NCBI GenBank assembly: GCA_012032075.1
Contig: JAAURU010000232.1
Coordinates: 1-6,152, forward strand
Origin: Flavobacterium sp.
GTDB taxonomy: Bacteria; Bacteroidota; Bacteroidia; Flavobacteriales; Flavobacteriaceae
Length of the DNA: 6,152 nucleotides
Direction of reading: 5' to 3'
Position 1 is the stretch's first letter. Every line of letters begins with the position of its first letter. Positions 1-6,152 of this stretch are shown in pieces. The notes beneath the pieces were generated by a model. That model was not told the DNA's origin. It did not search any database and saw only the letters and a list, made by a program, of their open reading frames with translations. The translations under genes and the position numbers were made by a program.

Positions 1-3000
1 AATTACAATATGCTCAAACGGTAACTCCATGGCTTACAAAAGGAGATCAAACAAAATTATTGTCGCAAGAACCAAACATTAGTTTTGGAACAAATTCTGG
101 GACAAATTCAGCAACAATTACCCTAAATCAAAATGCTACTTTTCAAAGTATTGAAGGTTTTGGTTACACTTTAACGCAAGGAAGTGCTGAGGTTATTAGT
201 GGTATGAATACTACACAACAAAGCAATCTATTAAATGAATTATTCAATCCAACAACTGGACTTGGAATTTCAGCTTTACGAATAAGTATTGCCGCTTCCG
301 ATTTGAGTTCGTCAAATTACAGTTATAATGAAGTTTCTGGAGATGTAAACATGACAAATTTCAGTTTAAACGGACCTGATTTAACCTATTTAATTCCAAT
401 ACTAAAAAAATACTTCTTATTAATCCTGAAATTAAAATAATATCCACACCTTGGTCTCCTCCTCGATGGATGAAAGATAATAATTCTTGGATTGGTGGAA
501 AATTAAATACAAGTGCTTATACTGCTTATGCTAATTACTTTGTGAAATATTTTCAAGCTATGCAAGCACAAGGCATAAACATTTGGGCAATTACACCTCA
601 AAATGAACCAGAAAACCCAAATAATAATCCAAGTATGTTGATGAATGCAACTGAACAAAAGAATTTCATAAACAACAATTTAGGACCAGCGATGGCAAAT
701 GCGGGTTTTGGAAACATAAAAATAATTGCTTTTGACCATAATTGTGATAATACAGCTTATCCAATAGATGTTTGTAATAATAGTACTTATGTGGATGGAG
801 CTGCTTTTCATTTATATGCAGGTGATATTTCAGCCATGAGTACAGTTAAAAATGCTACTAATAAGAATGTTTATTTTACTGAACAGTTTACAAGTTCAAC
901 TGGTGACTTTTCTGGAGACTTAGGTTGGCATATGCAAAATGTGGTAACAGGTTCTTTAAATAATTGGTCAAAAACAGTTTTCGAGTGGAATTTAGCGAAT
1001 AATGCTAGCTTTGGTCCTTATACGAATGGAGGTTGTACTACTTGCTTAGGAGCAATTACTGTAAACAACAGTAGTTCATACACTAGAAATGTTGCTTATT
1101 ATATTATAGGTCAAGTTTCTAAATTTATTAAACCAAATGCTTTACGCATTGACGCTTCAAGCACGAATACTGCCATTTATACTTCTGCATTTAAAAATCA
1201 AAACGGATCTATTGCTGTTTTAGCTTACAACAGTACAAATACAAATCAAAATACAAAATTAGTAAATGGAAATAATGCCATTAATTATACTATTCCTGCA
1301 AAATCTGCGGTAACTTTTGTATGGCAAGCTGAACAAACTCAAAATATTGCAGTAACTGGTGTAAGTGTTTCTCCTATAACAAGTAGCATTTTTGCAGGAC
1401 AAACTACACAATTAATCGCAACAGTTGCTCCTAGTAATGCTACAAATAAATCAGTAACTTGGAGTTCAAGTAATACAACTATTGCCAGTGTAAATTCATC
1501 TGGACTTGTTACTGCAAATTCAATTGGAACTGCTACCATTACAGCAAAAACTATAGATGGAAATAAAATAGCAACTGCAACTATTACTGTTAAAAATCAA
1601 CAAGCTTATAATAATCAAATAGCAACGATACCAGGAATTATACAAGCTGAAAATTATGATTTAGGCGGTCAAAATATTGCTTATTATGATAATGATGCTT
1701 CAAATCAAGGTAATGCTTATAGAACTAATGAAGGTGTAGATATTAGCATAATTAGTGAAACAAATGGTTTCACTGTTGGATGGACAGCAGATGGTGAATG
1801 GTTAGAATATACAACAAATGTTACTGCTGGTACATATAGTATTGTAGCAAAAGTTGCTACTCCTAACTCTGGGAAACAGCTAGGCATTAAACTCGATAAT
1901 ACTACTTTAACTACATTATCTATTCCAAATACGGGTTCATGGAATAGTTTCCAAAATGTTACAGTAAACAATATTAGTTTCTCTGGAGGAAATAATAAAA
2001 TTCTAAGATTAGAAATCATTGGTGGAAGTTTCAATATAGATAGTATAGAAATCAAATCATCCACTACTGTTCCAGTTACCAGTGTCACAGTAAATCCTAC
2101 TACTACTACTATAAATGTAGGTAATACTAACTCATTGACAGCAACAGTCACTCCAACTAATGCAACAAATAAAACAGTAACTTGGACCAGTAGTAATACT
2201 AATGTAGCAATAGTAAGTAATACAGGAGTTGTAACGGGAATTGCAACAGGAACAGCCACTATAACTGTAAATACAGTTGACGGAAACCAAACAGCTACAA
2301 CAACAGTTACTGTAACAGAAAATAATCAAACTGGGTTTATAGGATATTATAATATTATTTCAAGAAATAGTAATAAAGGATTAGATGTAGCAGATAATTC
2401 TGTAAGTAGTGGAGCTAGAATTCAACAATATGATATAACTAATGGAGGTGGAAACAATCAACGATGGAAATTTGAAGATGCAGGAAACGGAAACTATTAC
2501 ATTAAAGTAAAATCTTCACAAATGTGTTTGGTTCCAGAAAACAATTCATCCAACAATGGAGTTAAAATTGTTCAAAAACCTCAAGTAAATTCAAATTTAT
2601 ATAAGTGGACTATTACTAGCTTGGGTGGAGAATTTTATAAAATAATAAATGTTAATACTGGGAAATCACTCGATGTTGAAGGTGTATCAACAGTAAATGG
2701 TGCCAATATTCAGGTTTGGGATTATAGTAATAACTTAAACCAACAATGGCAATTTATTCAAGTAGAAAGTACTGCAAATAAGGAGATAATAAATGACAAT
2801 AGTTCAATTGAAAATGAAAACATTACCGTCTTCCTAAATCCCGATAACAATACTTTAATCATCTCTTCAAAAATAAATCAAAACGGTAAAATTGTCTTAT
2901 GTGCTATCACTGGAGAAAAAATTATAGAAGCAGGAATACGTTTAGATACTATGAATAATGAAGCAATTGATATATCATCCTTGAAAAAGGAGTCTATATC

Positions 3001-3054
3001 GTTAAAATTGAAAATGACGGAAATATTCTGCTTAAAAAAATTATAAAAAAATAA
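1..3054 (+). CDS. Secreted multidomain GH30 glycoside hydrolase with T9SS sorting domain (5' partial, two frameshifts)
   Basis: Probable extracellular beta-glucanase of family GH30, possibly the endo-beta-1,6-glucanase type (subfamily is inference). The reading frame is open to the left edge (first full codon at 3), so start and signal peptide lie outside. After repairing two shifts, 1017 residues are visible. Residues 1 to about 441 are GH30: the EGFGYTLT entry motif, PWSPPRWMK, acid/base Glu202 in TPQNEPEN (codon 605-607) and nucleophile Glu294 in YFTEQF (881-883). A GGCTTC cysteine pair follows. Next come Big_2 (449-532), CBM6 (540-685), Big_2 (690-773), a ricin-type beta-trefoil (780-921) with NQRW, LYKW and NQQW, and a T9SS type A-like domain (940-1017). 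The frame moves from 3 to 2 near 404-410 and from 2 to 1 near 2984-2988. The second shift hides the true end: GVYIVKI and a Lys-rich tail lead to the stop at 3052-3054, rather than the stop at 3046. GH5 follows 69 bp downstream on the same strand, so co-transcription is plausible. Confidence 0.9.
404..410 (+). other. Frameshift site 1 in the GH30 gene: A7 run, one A apparently missing
   Basis: Frame 3 reads through LIPILKK and then hits a stop at 438-440. Frame 2 resumes immediately after the run as ILLINPEIKIISTPWSPP, the expected GH30 sequence. Adding one A (A7 to A8) joins them as LKKILLINPE with no gap or overlap. The run in phase is cta aaa aaa, so it also has the form of a minus-one slippery heptamer (A AAA AAA). 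A base-calling deletion is the more likely cause. Confidence 0.85.
1346..1597 (+). repeat. Big_2 (bacterial Ig-like) domain copy 1 within the GH30 protein
   Basis: This 84-residue module begins VTGVSVSP and contains the Big_2 hallmarks ATNKSVTWSSSN, GLVTA and GTATITA. It aligns without gaps to the second copy at 2069-2320, with 46 of 84 residues identical by eye. The two copies flank the CBM6 module. In secreted hydrolases such Ig-like domains usually act as spacers between the catalytic domain and binding modules. The DNA copies have diverged, so this is an old duplication or separate recruitment rather than a fresh repeat. Confidence 0.8.
1619..2056 (+). other. CBM6-type carbohydrate-binding module within the GH30 protein
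   Basis: The module begins IPGIIQAENYDLGGQ and carries the CBM6 signature blocks: AYYDNDASNQGNAYR, EGVDI, then WTADGEWLEYTTNVTAGTY. It ends in NIDSIEI, the usual final strand. The aromatic residues in the GEWLEY and AYYDND blocks are typical of CBM6 ligand sites. Family CBM6 binds diverse beta-glycans, including beta-1,3-glucans and xylan, so the ligand cannot be fixed from sequence. Confidence 0.8.
2069..2320 (+). repeat. Big_2 (bacterial Ig-like) domain copy 2 within the GH30 protein
   Basis: This is the second 84-residue Ig-like module, starting VTSVTVNP and containing ATNKTVTWTSSN, GVVTG and GTATITV. It has the same length as the copy at 1346-1597 and aligns without gaps. It links the CBM6 module to the ricin-type trefoil. 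The segment is rich in Thr, Val and Asn, which is why its complementary strand stays open as a meaningless Val-rich reading frame. Confidence 0.8.
2339..2764 (+). other. Ricin-type beta-trefoil (CBM13-like) lectin module within the GH30 protein
   Basis: About 142 residues in three lobes, each ending near a QxW-type motif: NNQRWKF, LYKWTI and NQQWQFI. Repeated KGLDV and KSLDV segments match the ricin lobe pattern 'gkcLDv'. The first and third lobes are the best preserved; the middle lobe is degenerate, with YKW in place of QxW. Such modules bind sugars on the polymer or cell surface. The exact ligand is unknown. Confidence 0.8.
2984..2988 (+). other. Frameshift site 2 in the GH30 gene: A5 run, one A apparently missing
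   Basis: Frame 2 reads DISSLKK and then an uncharacteristic tail (ESISLKLKMTEIFC) to a stop at 3046. Frame 1 after the run reads GVYIVKIENDGNILLKKI and ends Lys-Lys-stop at 3054, which is the classic end of a T9SS type A domain. Adding one A (A5 to A6) joins DISSLKK directly to GVYIVKI. The uncorrected protein would lose the final strand of its secretion signal. Confidence 0.85.
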
Positions 3055-3123
3055 CCAAAAAAAATAACCGAATTACGAAATCGATATAGTAAAATAATGC
3101 ATTAACCTTTAAAAATTAAATTC

Positions 3124-5025
3124 ATGAAAAAAATCAAGATTAATAACATAGTACTGCTGGTTGCTTTTTATTACAGTTAACATTCCAGTTTGGATTTTCA
3201 CAGAGATTAACAGTATCTTCATCTGGAAGTCAAATATTAAAAGACGGAAATCCTATCACTTTAAGAGGTGTCAATTTTGGAAATTGGTTACTATGGGAAG
3301 GCTATATGATGAATTTAGATAAAGATGGAATCAAATCAAATTCTCAGATTAGAGCAGGTTTAAAAAATTTATTAGGTAATAGTGAAACCAAAATAAGAGC
3401 TTTTGAAACTAGCTGGAGAGATAATTACATTACAAATTCCGACTTTGCTAGAAGTAAAAAAATTAGGCTACAATGTGGTTCGAATTCCATATCATTATAA
3501 CATGTTTTGGAATAGTTCAACTGGAGCTGTAAAAAATGATGGTTTCGTTTGGCTAGACAAAGCTGTTGGCTGGGCAAAAGCAAATGGAGTTTATGTTGTT
3601 TTTTGTATGCATGCAGCACCTGGTTATCAAAATCCTGAACATCATTCTGATAATCCTGGTATCTCAGTAAACTTTTGGGGAAACAATTGGGCAAATGTAA
3701 ACATTGCAAAAAAAGTTTGGAGACATATTGCAAATCGCTATAAAAATTACATTGGAAATGAATGGATTGCTGGTTATGATTTACTAAATGAACCATTTTT
3801 AGATGTACAATCTGAAAAATATAAATTGAAACAAGCGTATAAAGAAATGACTTCTGAAATAAGAGCAGTAGATTCTAATCATTTAATTTTTGCCGAAGGA
3901 AACTATTATTCTAGTGATTTTTATGATATGTTAGAAAAATGGGATTCTAAATTAGTATTTTCTAATCACTATTATGGTGCACAAAATGAAGCAAATCCAA
4001 ATCCTCAATTAGATATAATAAAAGGACAAGCGAATGATTTAAATATTCCCTTATGGGTTGGAGAATTTGGGGAAAACACAAGCAATTGGGTAAATGCTGC
4101 CAGAACCGATTATGATGGACAAAACGTAGGTTGGGCATTTTGGGCTTGGAAAAGACAAGATACAGACCGATCCATTTATTCCTTTAACACTACCTCAGGA
4201 TGGGATACTATTACCAATTATCTACGAAATGGTGGTTCAAAACCGTCAGTTACAAATACAGAATCTTGGTTAAATGATTTAATTGAAAATATAAAGTTTA
4301 CCAATTGTACCTACAAAAATGCGCTACAAAGTTTACTAATTCCTTCAAAACCAATAAATCAAGTCATTTGGCTTAAAAATAATAATAAATATGTGACTTC
4401 AAACAATGGAGTGGGTCCTATTACAGCTAATAGAACAAGTGTAGGAAGTTGGGAAAAATTTACCATAATTAATGCTGGTGATGGAAAAGTTGCCTTAAAA
4501 GGCAACAACAATAAATATGTAAATTCTCAAAATGGAACTGCCAGAATGACTTGTAATAGCAGTGCAATTGGTGGATGGGAAGCCTTTGAATGGGTTGAAA
4601 TTAATGGTCAAGTCGCATTAAAAGGTTTTAATGGAAAATTTGTAAGTTCAGAAGGTGGTTCAGCAACTGGAATGAATTGTAATAGAGACACCGTTTCGGG
4701 TTGGGAAGCATTCAGTTGGTCAACAACTACAGCTGGAAGATTTGCAAGTAATGAAACAAGTGATGAAACAACTGAAAATATTATAGAAAAATTAGTTATT
4801 TATCCTAATCCAGCTAGTGAAATACTATCTTACAATATCAATAGCGACATTGGAAAACATTCCATAACAATTTATGATTTACTAGGTAAGCAAGTGTATT
4901 ATAGTAATGCTATTATAGTAAACAATTCAATTAATATAAGTAATTTAACATCTGGTAATTATTTACTTAAAATTACCGATTCAGATGGCACTTTTAAAGA
5001 AACCAAATACTTTATTAAAAAATAA
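3124..5025 (+). CDS. Secreted GH5 glycoside hydrolase with fascin-like/CBM92-like trefoil and T9SS sorting domain (two frameshifts)
   Basis: Probable extracellular endo- or exo-beta-glucanase of family GH5. The start at 3124 gives MKKIKINN plus a hydrophobic stretch and likely cleavage after GFS (residue 26), seen only when a T is restored at 3165-3169; a second shift lies at 3441-3450. The repaired product has 633 residues. The GH5 barrel (about 30-390) shows GVNFGNWLLWEGY, VRIPYHY, HAAPGYQN (His163), acid/base Glu223 in LLNEPF (codon 3790-3792), SNHYYG, nucleophile Glu314 in WVGEFG (4063-4065) and WAFWAW. A three-lobed beta-trefoil spans 414-532, and a canonical T9SS type A domain, opening LVIYPNPASE, spans about 557-633. 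The opening motif resembles exo-1,3-glucanase-like GH5 proteins, but the subfamily cannot be settled by eye. It lies 69 bp after the GH30 gene with no visible terminator between, so the two are likely one operon. Upstream is only an A+T-rich leader without a Shine-Dalgarno core. Confidence 0.9.
3165..3169 (+). other. Frameshift site 3 in the GH5 gene: T5 run inside the signal peptide, one T apparently missing
   Basis: Translation from the ATG at 3124 gives MKKIKINNIVLLVAF, then Y-Y-S and a stop at 3178-3180. Frame 3 continues as LLQLTFQFGFSQRLTV, completing a standard signal peptide and running into the GH5 domain. Restoring one T (T5 to T6) gives VLLVAFLLQLTFQ. Without repair the enzyme would have no export signal. 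Confidence 0.85.
3441..3450 (+). other. Frameshift site 4 in the GH5 gene: one extra base
   Basis: Frame 3 carries WRDNYITNSDFA and then goes off to a stop at 3498-3500. Frame 1 carries EVKKLGYNVVRIPYHY from 3451. Dropping a single base joins them, either as SDFA-EVKKLG (removing A at 3450) or SDLLEVKKLG (removing one T of 3444-3446). Both keep the expected spacing between the Asp and the LG of the conserved GH5 segment. Which base is extra cannot be told from the sequence. Confidence 0.8.
4363..4719 (+). repeat. Three-fold 42-residue repeat: beta-trefoil binding module (fascin-like/CBM92-like) in the GH5 protein
   Basis: Three lobes each start with a (K/N)NNKYV- or NGKFV-type strand and end with a WE-containing motif: GSWEKF, GGWEAF and SGWEAF. 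The Trp codons are at 4450, 4576 and 4702, exactly 126 bases (42 residues) apart. This is the fascin-like beta-trefoil pattern. From memory, carbohydrate-binding family CBM92 is a trefoil with one beta-1,3/1,6-glucan site per lobe built around a Trp and a Glu, which these motifs would fit. The CBM92 assignment is inference; the trefoil call is firmer. Confidence 0.75.
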
Positions 5026-5052
5026 GTTTAATACTTTTAGAAAGAATCAAAA

Positions 5053-5080
5053 AAAAACTGCCTATTTCTAGGCAGTTTTT
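5053..5080. terminator. Bidirectional intrinsic terminator between convergent genes
   Basis: A perfect 12-bp inverted repeat, AAAAACTGCCTA with loop TTTC and its complement TAGGCAGTTTTT. The A run on the left and T run on the right make it work in both directions. It sits 27 bp after the GH5 stop and 22 bp beyond the stop of the minus-strand lyase-like gene, so it can end both transcripts. Confidence 0.9.
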
Positions 5081-5102
5081 AGTTGTATAACTAATTCAAA
5101 AT

Positions 5103-5988
5103 TTACAACGTTTTCCAGCTTAAATTATCAAAGAATATATCTTGTGTACCATTACTTCCATTCCATGTGCTATCGCTTCCTCCTCTAAAAGTACTAAAGT
5201 AAAGTGTTTTTACTTTTAAGTTTGTAGTTGTTGCTCCAGACCAACGGATATTTGTTTTATTCCAAACTGTAGTATATGATGTTCCCCCATTTGTACTAAC
5301 TTCCATTTTTCCAACTCCATTTGTACTGGTAGAACCAGTATTCACATTTATTGTTAATCGTATTCTATACCATTGATTAGCAACTATATTATTATATCTA
5401 CTAGACTGAAAATCAGTACCATACTGACCCGTCATGTCTTTATAGTAAACATAAGGATGAAAATAAGGAGCTCCACCATTATCAGTTCTCCACATTACTC
5501 TAAAACTTCCTCCTTTATTATCAACAGTTGCTTCAGTATTTCTACCACCAGTTACTCCATCACCAATTGCAAAACCAAATCCAACTTTTTCCTCCTTTAG
5601 AAAAATCAAATCCTGTTGCAAATTTTACATCAAAAACCAATTCATATTTTGCATTATCTGACACATCTATTCTACATTCCATAGCTCCAGTAGTTCCTGC
5701 TGCTTCTTGTAAAGCAATTTTTAGTGTGTTACTTGAAATGCTAGCCACATTATTGTCCCAACCACTTATATCATTATTAAAAATAGTTTCAGCGGTTGTT
5801 TCAGAATTTATTGATTGATTAGAAGTGGTAAATGATACTGTATTATTACTACTTATTCTTTCAGAATTAAGTGTATTGTCTTCAATTATTTGAGTATTAG
5901 TTGGCTCAATTTCCATATTATCAGTTGAACAACTAATAACAACTAGCGAAGTGCAAACGATTGCATATAAAGAAAAACATTTTTTCAT
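5103..5988 (-). CDS. Lipoprotein resembling polysaccharide lyase family 14 (one frameshift)
   Basis: Probable cell-surface or periplasmic lyase of uronic-acid polymers (alginate or glucuronan type), anchored by lipid. The ATG at 5986-5988 gives MKKCFSLYAIV and a lipobox VISC with Cys20. A low-complexity Ser/Thr/Asn linker follows to about residue 70. The repaired product has 294 residues. The C-terminal beta-jelly-roll shows PL14-like blocks: SKGGKVGFGFAIGDG, SFRVMWR, HPYVYYKD, YGTDFQS, NQWYRIRLTINVN, YFSTFRGGSDSTW and FFDNLSW. Lys134, Ser161, Arg163, Tyr179 and Tyr181 form a K, SxR, YxY set that resembles, from memory, the active site of the Chlorella virus lyase vAL-1. One extra base at 5586-5590 splits the gene right after Lys134. 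It converges on the GH5 gene across a shared terminator, so it is a separate transcription unit. An inactive or purely binding jelly-roll remains possible. Confidence 0.7.
5586..5590 (-). other. Frameshift site 5 in the PL14-like gene: T5 (A5 on the coding strand), one extra base
   Basis: On the minus strand the first frame reads FDFSKGGK and then SWIWFCNW to a stop at 5560. The other frame continues as VGFGFAIGDGVTGG through the rest of the jelly roll. Removing one A of the coding-strand A5 run gives GGKVGFGFAIG, matching the GGK-x-x-G pattern of the family. Confidence 0.8.
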
Positions 5989-6051
5989 AAGGTTAGAATT
6001 TTGGTTAATATTGGGTTACAGTTATTAATAAATACTTAAAAATACAATATC

Positions 6052-6118
6052 TATAAAAATTTTAGTTTTAAATTATTATATCTGTATTTATTATCATAAA
6101 TTATATTAAATTTTTATA
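6052..6118. repeat. 11-bp inverted repeat in the leader of the PL14-like gene
   Basis: TATAAAAATTT at 6052-6062 is matched exactly by its complement AAATTTTTATA at 6108-6118, with 45 bases between. The right arm directly abuts the candidate -7 element. It could be an operator or a long-range stem, but the arms are pure A/T and similar repeats arise by chance in such DNA. The rest of 5989-6152 shows no gene. Confidence 0.3.
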
Positions 6119-6126
6119 CAAAACTA
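6119..6126 (-). promoter_or_regulatory. Candidate Bacteroidota -7 promoter element for the PL14-like gene
   Basis: On the minus strand the bases read TAGTTTTG, an exact match to the Bacteroidota -7 consensus TAnnTTTG, about 130 bases before the ATG. No clear TTG -33 element is seen at the usual spacing. In DNA this rich in A and T a chance match is quite possible. Confidence 0.25.
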
Positions 6127-6152
6127 AATTGTTAATACTTTTTCTAAAAAAC

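Noticed and set aside
60..440. Short gene starting at the TTG at 60
   Set aside because: The frame is open to the left edge and the upstream residues (AQTVTPWLTKGDQTKLL) fit the N-terminal part of a GH30 protein, so this is the interior of a gene that starts outside the window.
1339..2329. Minus-strand open frames rich in Val, Leu, Cys or Ser
   Set aside because: They lie opposite the Thr/Val/Asn-rich Big_2 and CBM6 modules, are low in complexity and have no recognisable domain; they are shadows of the GH30 gene.
3055..3123. Promoter or terminator between the GH30 and GH5 genes
   Set aside because: No TAnnTTTG match and no convincing hairpin is present in these 69 bases; read-through from the GH30 gene is the simpler view.
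3403..3450. Start of the GH5 protein at the ATG at 3403
   Set aside because: The first 16 codons here are the out-of-frame shadow of WRDNYITNSDF; the true start with a signal peptide is at 3124.
3306..3500. Separate small protein of 64 residues
   Set aside because: It is the frame 3 fragment of the GH5 gene between two frameshifts; its residues continue the GH5 N-terminus.
3425..3796. Minus-strand open frame of 123 residues
   Set aside because: It lies entirely opposite the GH5 catalytic domain, is rich in Gln, Leu and His and has no domain signature.
5373..5818. Plus-strand open frames in the lyase-like region
   Set aside because: They are Ser/Ile/Thr-rich shadows opposite the PL14-like gene, which has conserved motifs and a lipobox on the minus strand.
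1..6152. CRISPR array, insertion sequence, tRNA or rRNA
   Set aside because: No spaced identical repeats, transposase frames, terminal repeats or structured RNA were seen; the only repeats are protein-domain repeats and short A/T inverted repeats.

Overview
The window reads as Bacteroidota, most likely a Flavobacterium-like member of the Flavobacteriales. The DNA is very A+T-rich, two large secreted enzymes end in the C-terminal sorting domain of the type IX secretion system (T9SS), a third protein has a lipoprotein signal, and the genes have no strong Shine-Dalgarno sequences. This assignment is an inference from those traits. I cannot name a species.

Layout, left to right. Positions 1-3054 (+) hold a large multidomain GH30 glycoside hydrolase whose 5' end lies outside the window. 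Its domains are GH30 catalytic, Big_2, CBM6, Big_2, ricin-type beta-trefoil and T9SS sorting domain. After a 69-bp gap, 3124-5025 (+) encodes a secreted GH5 hydrolase with a three-fold beta-trefoil module (fascin-like/CBM92-like) and a T9SS sorting domain. A strong symmetric hairpin at 5053-5080 separates this pair from a convergent gene at 5103-5988 (-), a lipoprotein resembling polysaccharide lyase family 14. Positions 5989-6152 are very A+T-rich, without a gene, and carry the presumed promoter region of the lyase-like gene.

All three genes are split by single-base frameshifts, five in total: near 404-410, 2984-2988, 3165-3169, 3441-3450 and 5586-5590. Four lie in A or T runs. Restoring one base in each case gives a complete product with intact catalytic motifs and no other stop. 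Base-calling errors in a long-read or metagenomic assembly are therefore the simplest explanation. Recent decay or programmed slippage cannot be excluded from the sequence alone. Each gene is annotated here as one CDS with the shifts marked separately.

Together the genes look like a small carbohydrate-degradation cluster: two T9SS-exported glucanase-type enzymes and one lipid-anchored lyase-like protein. GH30 enzymes of this type, GH5 enzymes with this trefoil, and PL14-like lyases would suit beta-1,3/1,6-glucan plus uronic-acid polymer, as in fungal or algal cell walls. The substrate is inference. No SusC/SusD pair, regulator, mobile element, CRISPR array or RNA gene is visible. I see no clearly new type of system here; the most notable content is the enzyme combination, the trefoil module and the clustered frameshifts.
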